The translations under genes were made by a program, and so were the position numbers. A model generated the notes under the pieces. That model was not told the DNA's origin and did no database searches. It worked only from the letters and a program-made list of their open reading frames with translations. 32,252 bases of DNA, taken from positions 1-32,252 of the IMG/VR virus record IMGVR_UViG_3300042896_001149; one strand, written 5' to 3'. The DNA is from a virus. Below, piece after piece: positions 21,617-28,772 of this stretch. Numbering within the stretch: the first letter of the stretch is position 1; each line of letters opens with the position of its first letter.

Positions 21617-23494
21617 TCATATGATATTCATGTCGAGACATGTGACGGTGCCAAAGAAATCGCTGCGAACCATCTTCTTACCGTAGCGAGTCATCACACC
21701 CTTACGTGGTGTGAAATCTTCTGGTGCGAAGATTGTTGGTGTCACAATGAGTGGAACGTATGGTGCGTAGACGTAGCCGGTCTCGAGGTAGCTGCCGCCT
21801 TTGTAGCCGACGAGGATCTTGTTACGAACGAAGTAAGGATCCTTGTAGACTGTGAAGCGGTTGCTGAGAGAGCCGATTGCCTCTGCACCGATTGTGAATG
21901 GAGAAGCGACTTGACCTTCACCGTCGATGGAGAACTTTGGTTTATAGAGGACAGAGCTCTCGAGGACTGTTGCAACGTCTGGGCCGCAGACCATGAAGTT
22001 TGCAGAGCCGCGGAGTGTCTTGCGGTGGATGGTGTTTGCCACGTCGATGATTGTCTCGACGAGGGTCTCGTACCACTCGCGAACCGTACCTGTGAAGGCT
22101 GGTCCGATTGAGAGGGAAGAGGCGAGGGCAACAGGTGTGCCTGTTACCTTGTTGACAAACTTGCCTGGTGCGCGTGACCAGTAGTAGTTTGCGCCGTTTG
22201 CCTGTGTGACGAGGTCGCTGAGAATCTCGCGATCAATCTCAAGAGCAATTTGCTCGGAGAGGATTGAAGTGAGTTCCACCTCTGCATCCATTGAGTGGTA
22301 TGCATTGAGGTCTTGGGCGAGCTCTGGTGACCAGCGAGCGCGGAGCTTGCGGGTTGTTGCAGTTATCGCAAGAGACTCAATCTTGATATCAATCTCTGGA
22401 ATTGCTGGGGATGGGGATGTTCCGAAGTCGGACTCGAAGGATGGAATCGTGAGTGTTGATCCTGTTCCTGCGGAATCTGCGCCACCTGCGACGACTGAGT
22501 CAGACTTGGAGAATGCGAAGCGAGCACCGGTTGTCGCGATGATTGCTGTTGCATCGGCGGCCTTGACGACCATCTGAACGTGAGTACCGTTGAGTGCATC
22601 GACCGTGAAGCCGGATTGTGACCAGTTACCACGCTTGTTGAGGCGGCGAAGGTTGAGAACGCCACTTCCACCTTGGTAGGTCTGTCCCCATACAGATGCG
22701 TTAGTCAGACCGCTGAACACAGCGACCTGATCGACTGCGAGGAGATCTGCACCGGTGAGTGAAGATGCAGAGACATAGAGGAAGCAAACATCGAGATCGT
22801 TGTTCTGAAGGGCTGTCTCAACTTGGCTGTCGAAGTCCATGAGGCGAGCATTGCTGCCGGAGAACATCGTTGAACCAGAGAGCATGCCGTTGTAGAATGC
22901 GCCGAGGCCATCAGAGCCGCCCCAGATACCTAGCGCGGATGCGGCGGTAGCGAGAGAGACGCTCTGAAGTGAACCAGTCACCCTTGAGTAACCTGTACCA
23001 ACGAGGTCGTACATACCACCAGTTGCAAGAGATCCGGATTGGACTCCGCGGCCGGTTGGGTTATTGTAGATAGAGGTACCACGTGAGTAGGTCGCCTCAG
23101 ATGACTGACCTGCAGCTTGACCGACGTTGGTTCCGTAGGTGTAATCAAGATAGAAGATTAGACCTGATGGAAGGCTCATTGGTTGGATGGAAACGAGCTC
23201 GTTGGCGACGAGGCCACCGAACACGCGGCGGACGATTGGGAATGCAATGTTGCTGAAACCCTGAATCTGTCCGGATGAAGAAACGTTGCCGCCGCCTGTT
23301 GAGAGAGATGAACTCTCCTTGAGGACCTGTGCTGCCTGGTTTTCGAGAAGTTGCGACATCATCTCGCGGCGTTGTCCGTCGAGACCACGAAGAAGTCCTG
23401 TGCGGGACCACTTCTCCGTGAGGCGGGCACGCTCTGCGCCGACGTGGCGCTCGCGGATACCCTGCGAAAGTTGATCAATTGTAAAAGTCTTCAT
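21617..23494 (-). CDS. Major capsid protein (gp23-like)
   Basis: The 625-residue protein carries the gp23 N-terminal pattern: MSQLLENQAAQVLKESS, then QGFSNIAFPIVRRVFGGLVA and ELVSIQPMSLPSGLIFYLDY. In T4 the gp23 N-terminal region is removed by the gp21 protease during maturation; a protease gene is present upstream here. The central part contains an IEIDREILSDLV-like helix and a GSANFMVCGPDVATVLES segment characteristic of the HK97-fold core. The protein forms the hexamers of the prohead shell. CAGGAGATACAAAA gives a strong ribosome site. Codons are visibly more G/C-ending than in neighbours, consistent with high expression. It follows the scaffold candidate, in the T4 order, and is closed by a hairpin. 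Confidence 0.95.
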   Translation of the reverse strand: MKTFTIDQLSQGIRERHVGAERARLTEKWSRTGLLRGLDGQRREMMSQLLENQAAQVLKESSSLSTGGGNVSSSGQIQGFSNIAFPIVRRVFGGLVANELVSIQPMSLPSGLIFYLDYTYGTNVGQAAGQSSEATYSRGTSIYNNPTGRGVQSGSLATGGMYDLVGTGYSRVTGSLQSVSLATAASALGIWGGSDGLGAFYNGMLSGSTMFSGSNARLMDFDSQVETALQNNDLDVCFLYVSASSLTGADLLAVDQVAVFSGLTNASVWGQTYQGGSGVLNLRRLNKRGNWSQSGFTVDALNGTHVQMVVKAADATAIIATTGARFAFSKSDSVVAGGADSAGTGSTLTIPSFESDFGTSPSPAIPEIDIKIESLAITATTRKLRARWSPELAQDLNAYHSMDAEVELTSILSEQIALEIDREILSDLVTQANGANYYWSRAPGKFVNKVTGTPVALASSLSIGPAFTGTVREWYETLVETIIDVANTIHRKTLRGSANFMVCGPDVATVLESSVLYKPKFSIDGEGQVASPFTIGAEAIGSLSNRFTVYKDPYFVRNKILVGYKGGSYLETGYVYAPYVPLIVTPTIFAPEDFTPRKGVMTRYGKKMVRSDFFGTVTCLDMNII

Positions 23495-23543
23495 TTTTGT
23501 ATCTCCTGTATACGTTTATCAAAAAGTTGTTAAAAGTTGTGAC

Positions 23544-25469
23544 TCACTTGATTCCAGCGAGCCTTGCCCAACGCTCGGCCTCGACTCCTTCATTGAGGGT
23601 CGTTGTTTGTGTTGAGGCCGCTCGGGTGGCCTGTGAAGAAGAACCTAGAACGCGGCCTTCGGTCACAGTCCTACGAGGCTTCACCAATGCTTTGGCTAAT
23701 GACTCGTAAACTAGCTTCGCTTCGCGAACTGTTTCTGCTGCGTCGAGTTGCTCAATTACCTGTGCCTTTTGGCGAGCAGTGAGTGACTCTGTTTGAAGAA
23801 GTTTATTCGTGAAGAGTAGCTTTGCGTTGAGCAGATTCGTCTCTGCCAACTTCTTGCTTAGCGTATCTGAACCTGCGCTAGCATCAGGCTTAGCAACGTT
23901 ATTTGAACGTGTGCTGTTTTTTGCAGTTCCCTTAGAAAGAGACTCTGAAAGTTTATTAAAGCGAGTAACAGAACCGTTATAACGTTGTGCTGTCACTGCA
24001 TATGCAGCCTTTAGTTTGCTGCTATTTGTTGTTGCATCTTTGCGCTCGAGTAGAGTCTTTGCACGAGATGTTGCAACCTTATATGACTCATAGAGCTTCT
24101 TCAATTCAGAAGCACGCTTACGAAGCGATTCCTGAAGTTTGAGCTCCTTGGCCATTTGAGAGCGAATAGACTCATTGGAAGGTTGACGAAGTTGTTTTGC
24201 ACTTTGTTCGACATCACCCTCGCCGCGGCCACCGAGTGATGCCACATCTTGTGCTTGATCCATAGAGTTCATCTCTTCGAGATCATAGCCATCATCATCA
24301 TCAGATTCATCATCCATGTCTAACTCAAGAAGCTCATCTTCTTCATCGACAGAACCTGGTTTTTTATCTGTATGCGCTGCGGCTGCTGCTGTTCCAGCGT
24401 TGGCTGGACCTACAGGATCTGTTTCGTCCATGACGGTTTCATCCATATAACTCTCAGAAAGTTCAAGCTCAAGGGCTTCGCCTTCTTCAGATGCTCCACC
24501 GAAATCATCAAACTCATCAGCGCCAGGAGCTGATCCATCAACGTCTTGAACTGATTCGTCAGATTCGCGGAGAAGCTTCATGAATGCAATCTCGCGGCGG
24601 AGCATGCTCTCGTCAATTTCAACGACAGAGTCGTCATCCATCTCAAGAAGTCCCTCTTCCTCTGAAGCCTCTTCTGCTTCAGGAGCCTCTTCTTCAGATG
24701 ATTCTTCAGCAGATGGTTCTTCCTCTCCTGGGGTCTCCTCTGATTCGAGATCTTCCATGTCTTCGTCACCTTCTTCGTCAAGGACTAGGTCAACCGCTGC
24801 ATTTTCTAAAGCGTCGCCGAGGTCAATACCAGGAAGGTCTAATTCGATTGTTACTTTTTCTTCACCCAAAAGATTTCGTTTCATTTTTGTCTCCTGAAGC
24901 TTTTCAAGTTTTTCTAAACACTTTCTAATTTTTAAGCTATAACCCAACCTGACAGTGGGATTTTCTACATGTTCTTGAATATAACTGTAAACTGTTGCAA
25001 TGATATCACCTAATTGTGATATGTCTTTGCTAAATGTCTTAGATTCTTTGATGTTACCTTTGATGGCTGTTAAGGTTTCAATTACCTTTTCAACGTAACG
25101 TAGCTTTTGATTAAGCTCGTTAATGTTATTTGGAGAGGAAATTGACATAAGATGTGATGCGAGCTCATCTAAAGTTGCATCATTATCAATTTCTTCTTTT
25201 ACTCCAGTTACAACCTCAGAAAAAGAAATTGATTCAACAGAAGTTTCTTCTTCATCATGTGAAGGTTCATCTATTAAGATCTTATCTTTCTTTTCTTCAT
25301 CTTCAGAAGATTCATCTTCGCCTAAAGATTCACCAAGTAATTCTTTTTCGATCAACTCTCGAATTCTTGGCGCGACAGCTTCAACAACAGCACGTTTTGC
25401 GTTGTCTTCTGCAATTTCTTTAACCTTTTTTAGATCTGCAATTGCTTCTTCGTAGAGTTGCTTCGACAT
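23544..25469 (-). CDS. Prohead scaffold candidate (gp22 position), long acidic protein
   Basis: The 641-residue protein begins with a helical domain (QLYEEAIADLKKVKEIAEDN). It has acidic low-complexity stretches at about 50-75 and 225-400 (runs of E, D and S), and ends with a coiled-coil region and a conserved-looking helix: LAETNLLNAKLLFTNKLL, ESLTARQKAQVIEQLD, then REAKLVYESLAKAL. The last residues are EAERWARLAGIK. Location immediately before the capsid gene and the acidic helical make-up fit a scaffold core that is later cleaved by the gp21 protease. T4 gp22 is only about 270 residues. A strong internal start at Met196 could yield a second, 446-residue product, so the gene may combine two functions. 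Confidence 0.78.
   Translation of the reverse strand: MSKQLYEEAIADLKKVKEIAEDNAKRAVVEAVAPRIRELIEKELLGESLGEDESSEDEEKKDKILIDEPSHDEEETSVESISFSEVVTGVKEEIDNDATLDELASHLMSISSPNNINELNQKLRYVEKVIETLTAIKGNIKESKTFSKDISQLGDIIATVYSYIQEHVENPTVRLGYSLKIRKCLEKLEKLQETKMKRNLLGEEKVTIELDLPGIDLGDALENAAVDLVLDEEGDEDMEDLESEETPGEEEPSAEESSEEEAPEAEEASEEEGLLEMDDDSVVEIDESMLRREIAFMKLLRESDESVQDVDGSAPGADEFDDFGGASEEGEALELELSESYMDETVMDETDPVGPANAGTAAAAAHTDKKPGSVDEEDELLELDMDDESDDDDGYDLEEMNSMDQAQDVASLGGRGEGDVEQSAKQLRQPSNESIRSQMAKELKLQESLRKRASELKKLYESYKVATSRAKTLLERKDATTNSSKLKAAYAVTAQRYNGSVTRFNKLSESLSKGTAKNSTRSNNVAKPDASAGSDTLSKKLAETNLLNAKLLFTNKLLQTESLTARQKAQVIEQLDAAETVREAKLVYESLAKALVKPRRTVTEGRVLGSSSQATRAASTQTTTLNEGVEAERWARLAGIK
24882..24895 (-). 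promoter_or_regulatory. Strong internal ribosome site and ATG in the scaffold gene
   Basis: Within the long scaffold frame, AGGAG (24891-24895) lies six bases before an in-frame ATG (24882-24884, Met196). The context CAGGAGACAAAAATGAAA closely copies the capsid gene's own start CAGGAGATACAAAAATGAAA. A product from here would be MKRNLLGEE..., 446 residues, the size range of a gp22-type scaffold. Confidence 0.6.
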
Positions 25470-25495
25470 ATTTTAATTCTTTCCGTCTAAAAATA

Positions 25496-25990
25496 TCAAC
25501 CTGATGAATCAGAAGATCCCATCTTACTATTGATGCCTAACATTTGTGCTGCAATTTTTTTAGCGTATTCTGCAGGATTCTTAGTTCCAGTATTTGGACC
25601 ACCAGGAACGTAAGATGGTTTAACATCGCTAGATTTAATTTCTGGATTGACGTTTTTGTCAATACCATCTGTATTACCAGGACCAGGGGATGTTAAATCA
25701 GGAGAAAAAGCGTTAGCAGGATCACCTGGATTTTTCCATGCATTGTCCGCGTTTGCAAGAACGTTAGGAGATTCTGAATAGTCCAAGCTTACGCCTGGAC
25801 CAAAAAATGAATCTCCAGATTGAAATGAAGGCTTTAAATTATCATTTCCAGATTTAATAATTATCGAACGATAATCATTTTCTTTACCAACGAAAGCGCT
25901 GGTCGGTGAGCTCGGAAACAGCTTGCTTAACAAGTTGTTTTTTGCATTGCTCTCTGGAGCATAAATAGTGTATTTTCCCTGACCAGCCAT
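25496..25990 (-). CDS. Unknown head-region protein, 164 aa
   Basis: I do not recognise this protein. It is Pro/Gly/Ser/Asn-rich with few hydrophobic runs, begins GQGKYTIYAPESNAKNNLLS, and contains a repetitive P-G loop region (NPGDPANAFSPDLTSPGPGN) and an end helix PAEYAKKIAAQMLGI. The composition suggests a mostly extended or disordered chain. GGAGG lies five bases before the ATG. It sits between the basic-tail protein and the scaffold candidate, so a structural or prohead role is likely from context only. Confidence 0.65.
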   Translation of the reverse strand: MAGQGKYTIYAPESNAKNNLLSKLFPSSPTSAFVGKENDYRSIIIKSGNDNLKPSFQSGDSFFGPGVSLDYSESPNVLANADNAWKNPGDPANAFSPDLTSPGPGNTDGIDKNVNPEIKSSDVKPSYVPGGPNTGTKNPAEYAKKIAAQMLGINSKMGSSDSSG

Positions 25991-26029
25991 AATAACCTCC
26001 GTCTTTCCTCAAATTATTGAGGAATCAAT

Positions 26030-26341
26030 TCACTTCTTAACAGACTTCTTAGCAACCTTTTTTGGTGCTTTCTTTGCAGCAACTTTTTTTGCTGCCGCCT
26101 TCTTTGCTTCATGAATTTGAGCAAGACGCTTGATTAAACGAGTCTCTTCTAGACCTAGAGCCTTATAGTGATCAATGTGGTTTTCTAAAGAATCTGCATA
26201 TCCGTCCGCATCGACTTCTTCTGCATCCTTTGCTGCATCCTCTGTAGATTCCATATCTCCAAATAGCTTGGACTCACGGAACTTAGAAACTTCCTCAGCA
26301 ATGATCTTCTTTAAAACGGTCGTAGTTAACTTCATAGTCAT
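26030..26341 (-). CDS. Head-region protein with histone-like lysine/alanine tail
   Basis: The first 25 residues form an amphipathic helix (KLTTTVLKKIIAEEVSKFRE) like the N-terminus of the neighbouring 140-residue protein. An acidic middle (STEDAAKDAEEVDADGY) is followed by a helix, and the last 25 residues are a K/A repeat (KKAAAKKVAAKKAPKKVAKK) like the tail of histone H1. The charge contrast suggests an internal head protein that touches both scaffold and DNA. Two in-frame ATGs (26341 and 26335) are possible; GAGG fits the second better. Function is inferred from position and composition. Confidence 0.65.
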   Translation of the reverse strand: MTMKLTTTVLKKIIAEEVSKFRESKLFGDMESTEDAAKDAEEVDADGYADSLENHIDHYKALGLEETRLIKRLAQIHEAKKAAAKKVAAKKAPKKVAKKSVKK

Positions 26342-26390
26342 AAACCTCGTGCAAATATATATTGTTTAATTATCTTACCTAAAGAAAAAA

Positions 26391-26813
26391 TTAAAATTTC
26401 TTCTGTGTTTCAGTAAATGCCAATTGAGCCCACTTAGAAGCAGCATCATCTCCAAACAACTCCTCAGGAGTACTATCTGCTACCGCGCGTTCAACAGAAC
26501 CAACTGGTTGGGGGTGTTGAATGGCACTTTCTTTTAGCATTGAAGGTAACGTCGTTGCGGCAGTGTCTGCAAGTATTTCTGCCATAATTGAGTTTCCTCC
26601 TGCTTCTCTTTTTATAGTCTCTGCCATTGTTTGAGAATATTTTACGTGTTCGCCGCGGCGGGCTTGAACATTGCTTTGCTTTTTAGAAACTACATTATTA
26701 GTTCTTGATGAAACTTCCTGTATCGATTTTTTTGTAGAACCAATACCTTCAGCCAATATCTCTACAAGACACTCTTTTACAATAGACTTTAATTGTTGCC
26801 TTGTAACGCTCAT
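26391..26813 (-). CDS. Prohead-associated helical protein, 140 aa
   Basis: The frame opens at 26849, but the ATG at 26813 has GGAG nine bases upstream and lies two bases past the previous gene's stop, so it is preferred. The product starts SVTRQQLKSIVKECLVEILA, an amphipathic helix, followed by a Ser/Lys-rich middle (SSRTNNVVSKKQSNVQ). The end, GDDAASKWAQLAFTETQKK, shares a W-A-x-L-A motif with the C-terminus of the scaffold candidate (ERWARLAGIK). A prohead-core or capsid-binding role is possible. I do not recognise a named family. Confidence 0.65.
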   Translation of the reverse strand: MSVTRQQLKSIVKECLVEILAEGIGSTKKSIQEVSSRTNNVVSKKQSNVQARRGEHVKYSQTMAETIKREAGGNSIMAEILADTAATTLPSMLKESAIQHPQPVGSVERAVADSTPEELFGDDAASKWAQLAFTETQKKF

Positions 26814-26814
26814 A

Positions 26815-27222
26815 TCAACCAACTCCATTCCAGAATGTTGTACCACCAATTGATCCAGTTAGAGCTGGCATCATCATTGCATCAATTCCAACTAATTCTG
26901 CATACATGCTAAAAGAAATATCACTTCCCCCATCACGCTTTAAATAGATCTCTTTGATCCTTGCATCAAATTCGAATGTATCTCCACCGTCGACTCTAAA
27001 AAAGTAATTTGCGCCAACGCCGTTAATACCATTTAAGGTAAATCCAACCCTTAAATGTTTTCCTGCTGATTCGTGGTTTTTAATAATGATATGTTTAGAA
27101 ATCTTTTCAAATTGAAAAGATGTTGCAGACGCTCCTGCGGTCCCTGAAATGACCCATGGAAGTCCAGACCCCACGAACTCAGTTACTGAGTTATACCCTA
27201 TTCTTGGCTCATTCATTCCCAT
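26815..27222 (-). CDS. Small beta-rich virion protein candidate
   Basis: The protein begins MGMNEPRIGYNSVTEFVGSG and is mostly beta strand: SFQFEKISKHIIIKNHES, KHLRVGFTLNGINGVGANYF, then DTFEFDARIKEIYLKRDGG. The pattern of alternating hydrophobics and glycine turns suggests a jelly-roll or immunoglobulin-like decoration protein. The ATG at 27222 has AGGAG nine bases upstream; ATGs at 27228 and 27216 also exist. It overlaps the protease gene end by a few bases, indicating translational coupling within the head operon. No named family recognised. Confidence 0.65.
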   Translation of the reverse strand: MGMNEPRIGYNSVTEFVGSGLPWVISGTAGASATSFQFEKISKHIIIKNHESAGKHLRVGFTLNGINGVGANYFFRVDGGDTFEFDARIKEIYLKRDGGSDISFSMYAELVGIDAMMMPALTGSIGGTTFWNGVG

Positions 27223-27224
27223 GA

Positions 27225-27836
27225 TCATTTACTCCTAGACGCGATAATGTCGTTAAGTATTCTATCTATTCTATCTGATTTAGTGAATACTTTTTGTAGT
27301 TCTTCTGGATTTATTTGGCGACCTTCGGCCATCATAAAAGCTCCAGGTGTTGAAGGCTCGGATACGAAATCCCAACAAATCAATTGAAAATCGTCTTGAA
27401 CTATTTGATAGTCACCTTGCTTCTTTGTGGTGCCAACGCCACGAGAAGAAATTCCCAACTTGACTCCAGACTCAACAAGCGATTGAAGAATCTTTCCAGA
27501 TGGTGTATCAAGAATTTCAACTGATCCATAGACGACGTCACCTTCAATGTGAGCCTCACGAACTATATGGGATACATTCTTGAGATTAACCACTGAAGAA
27601 TCTGGATGATCTAATTCTCCTAAAGCACGATTCTCAATAATGAACTTTTGATAATTACGAACTTCACGCTCAAGAACATTCCGAGGATAGATGCGACCAT
27701 TTTGATTCAAGGTATCGGATTTCTGAAGGATTCCCTTCATGACAACCTTTCCCTCGTTGGCCTCTCGTGCCTCCTTGATCATGTCAGGAGTGTAATCAAA
27801 AACTTGATAGGAATTAATCAATCTTAAATCAGACAT
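27225..27836 (-). CDS. Prohead maturation protease (gp21-like)
   Basis: The 203-residue protein shows the gp21/S77-type herpesvirus-fold protease layout. RIYPRNVLEREV is followed by NRALGELDHPD with H77 as catalytic candidate, then VKLGISSRGVG with S130/S131 as nucleophile, and WDFVSEPS containing D156. This enzyme cleaves scaffold, internal proteins and the capsid N-terminus during head maturation, then digests itself. The frame opens at 27860, but the ATG at 27836 has GGAGGAG directly upstream and starts MSDLRLI. It overlaps the end of the preceding gene by eight bases. Gene order portal, core protein, protease, scaffold, capsid is that of T4. Confidence 0.93.
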   Translation of the reverse strand: MSDLRLINSYQVFDYTPDMIKEAREANEGKVVMKGILQKSDTLNQNGRIYPRNVLEREVRNYQKFIIENRALGELDHPDSSVVNLKNVSHIVREAHIEGDVVYGSVEILDTPSGKILQSLVESGVKLGISSRGVGTTKKQGDYQIVQDDFQLICWDFVSEPSTPGAFMMAEGRQINPEELQKVFTKSDRIDRILNDIIASRSK

Positions 27837-28683
27837 TTTCTCCTCCTGACAACTCATCAATCAACTTGATGTATAACATGTATTCTGCTACGACAGAATC
27901 ATCAACCTTCTTAACCTCATTTAATAAACCAGTCTTCACTTCATTCAGCTTATCAGAGAGATATTTTTCTTCTTTTTTGTTATCGACATAAGACTCAATT
28001 GAATTCAAAAGTTTTCCCTTGATCTCATTGAGTTTTAATGTAATCGTTTTTTCATCATCGCTCGCTGCAGAAAAAGCGTAAGCCTTGATGAGAGACTTTT
28101 GCTCTGTGGTCAAGGTGTCATCATACTTTTCGCCAAGCTTCTTCATCATAATCTTCATGAGAAGGCGATTCGATCCAGCAGTTCCCTCTGTGGTAATCTG
28201 CTCATTAGATTCCGTCTTTGGAGTAACCAACCAACGAACTACTTGGTCCTCATACTCAGCCATCTTTGAAAGATCTGCGGGCTTTAATCTCCAACTGTTC
28301 AATAAATTTTGAACTGTAGCAAATGTCCTGTATTCAGATATTTGTTGATCATAAAAATGATCATCGTTTAATTGATGATTGATTGATCTTATCAATAACG
28401 ATTTTTCTCTATCAAGAGAATCAACATCATGAGATCTTGCTGCAACTTTCGCTTCACCTAAAATTGATGATGCGACTGATTCAGCGCTGACTGTCGTCTT
28501 CATTATTGAATTAATAAGACGAAACTCCTTATAGAGCTCAGTACCAGGCTTAAAGTGCGTCTTGATTATCTTTAAGGCACGAGAAGATTTTCGCTTATCA
28601 TCATCTACTAGTGCCTGAGAAATTGTGCGAATGAGGAACTCGTATAATAGTCCTGTATTTCTTTTTTTGTTATGAGCCGACAT
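27829..28683 (-). CDS. Prohead core protein candidate (gp67/68 position)
   Basis: The 284-residue protein starts SAHNKKRNTGLLYEFLIRTI and is almost entirely helical and charged, with LGEAKVAARSHDVDSLDREK in the middle and a C-terminal coiled coil (YLSDKLNEVKTGLLNEVKK). It sits between portal and protease, where T4 encodes the core proteins gp67 and gp68. I remember similar genes beginning with N-T-x-L-L-Y-E-F-L in marine T4-like phages but cannot name a function. AAGGA precedes the ATG by ten bases. Confidence 0.7.
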   Translation of the reverse strand: MSAHNKKRNTGLLYEFLIRTISQALVDDDKRKSSRALKIIKTHFKPGTELYKEFRLINSIMKTTVSAESVASSILGEAKVAARSHDVDSLDREKSLLIRSINHQLNDDHFYDQQISEYRTFATVQNLLNSWRLKPADLSKMAEYEDQVVRWLVTPKTESNEQITTEGTAGSNRLLMKIMMKKLGEKYDDTLTTEQKSLIKAYAFSAASDDEKTITLKLNEIKGKLLNSIESYVDNKKEEKYLSDKLNEVKTGLLNEVKKVDDSVVAEYMLYIKLIDELSGGENV

Positions 28684-28718
28684 TTAGGTCAGATCCTTTC
28701 AGGTTGATTTCAGAAAAT

Positions 28719-28735
28719 CCATCGATTATCGACGG
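28719..28735 (-). terminator. Weak hairpin between portal and core gene
   Basis: On the minus strand CCGTCGA, TAA and TCGATGG form a 7-base-pair stem with one G-T wobble, followed by ATTTTC. It lies about 38 bases after the portal stop and could reduce transcription into the downstream head genes. Confidence 0.4.
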
Positions 28736-28772
28736 ATGATAATAATGGCATAAATATCGAGTAATTTTAGAG

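Noticed and set aside
21605-22111. Plus-strand frame antisense to the capsid gene
   Set aside because: It lies wholly within the strongly supported capsid gene and has Cys/Trp-rich shadow composition.
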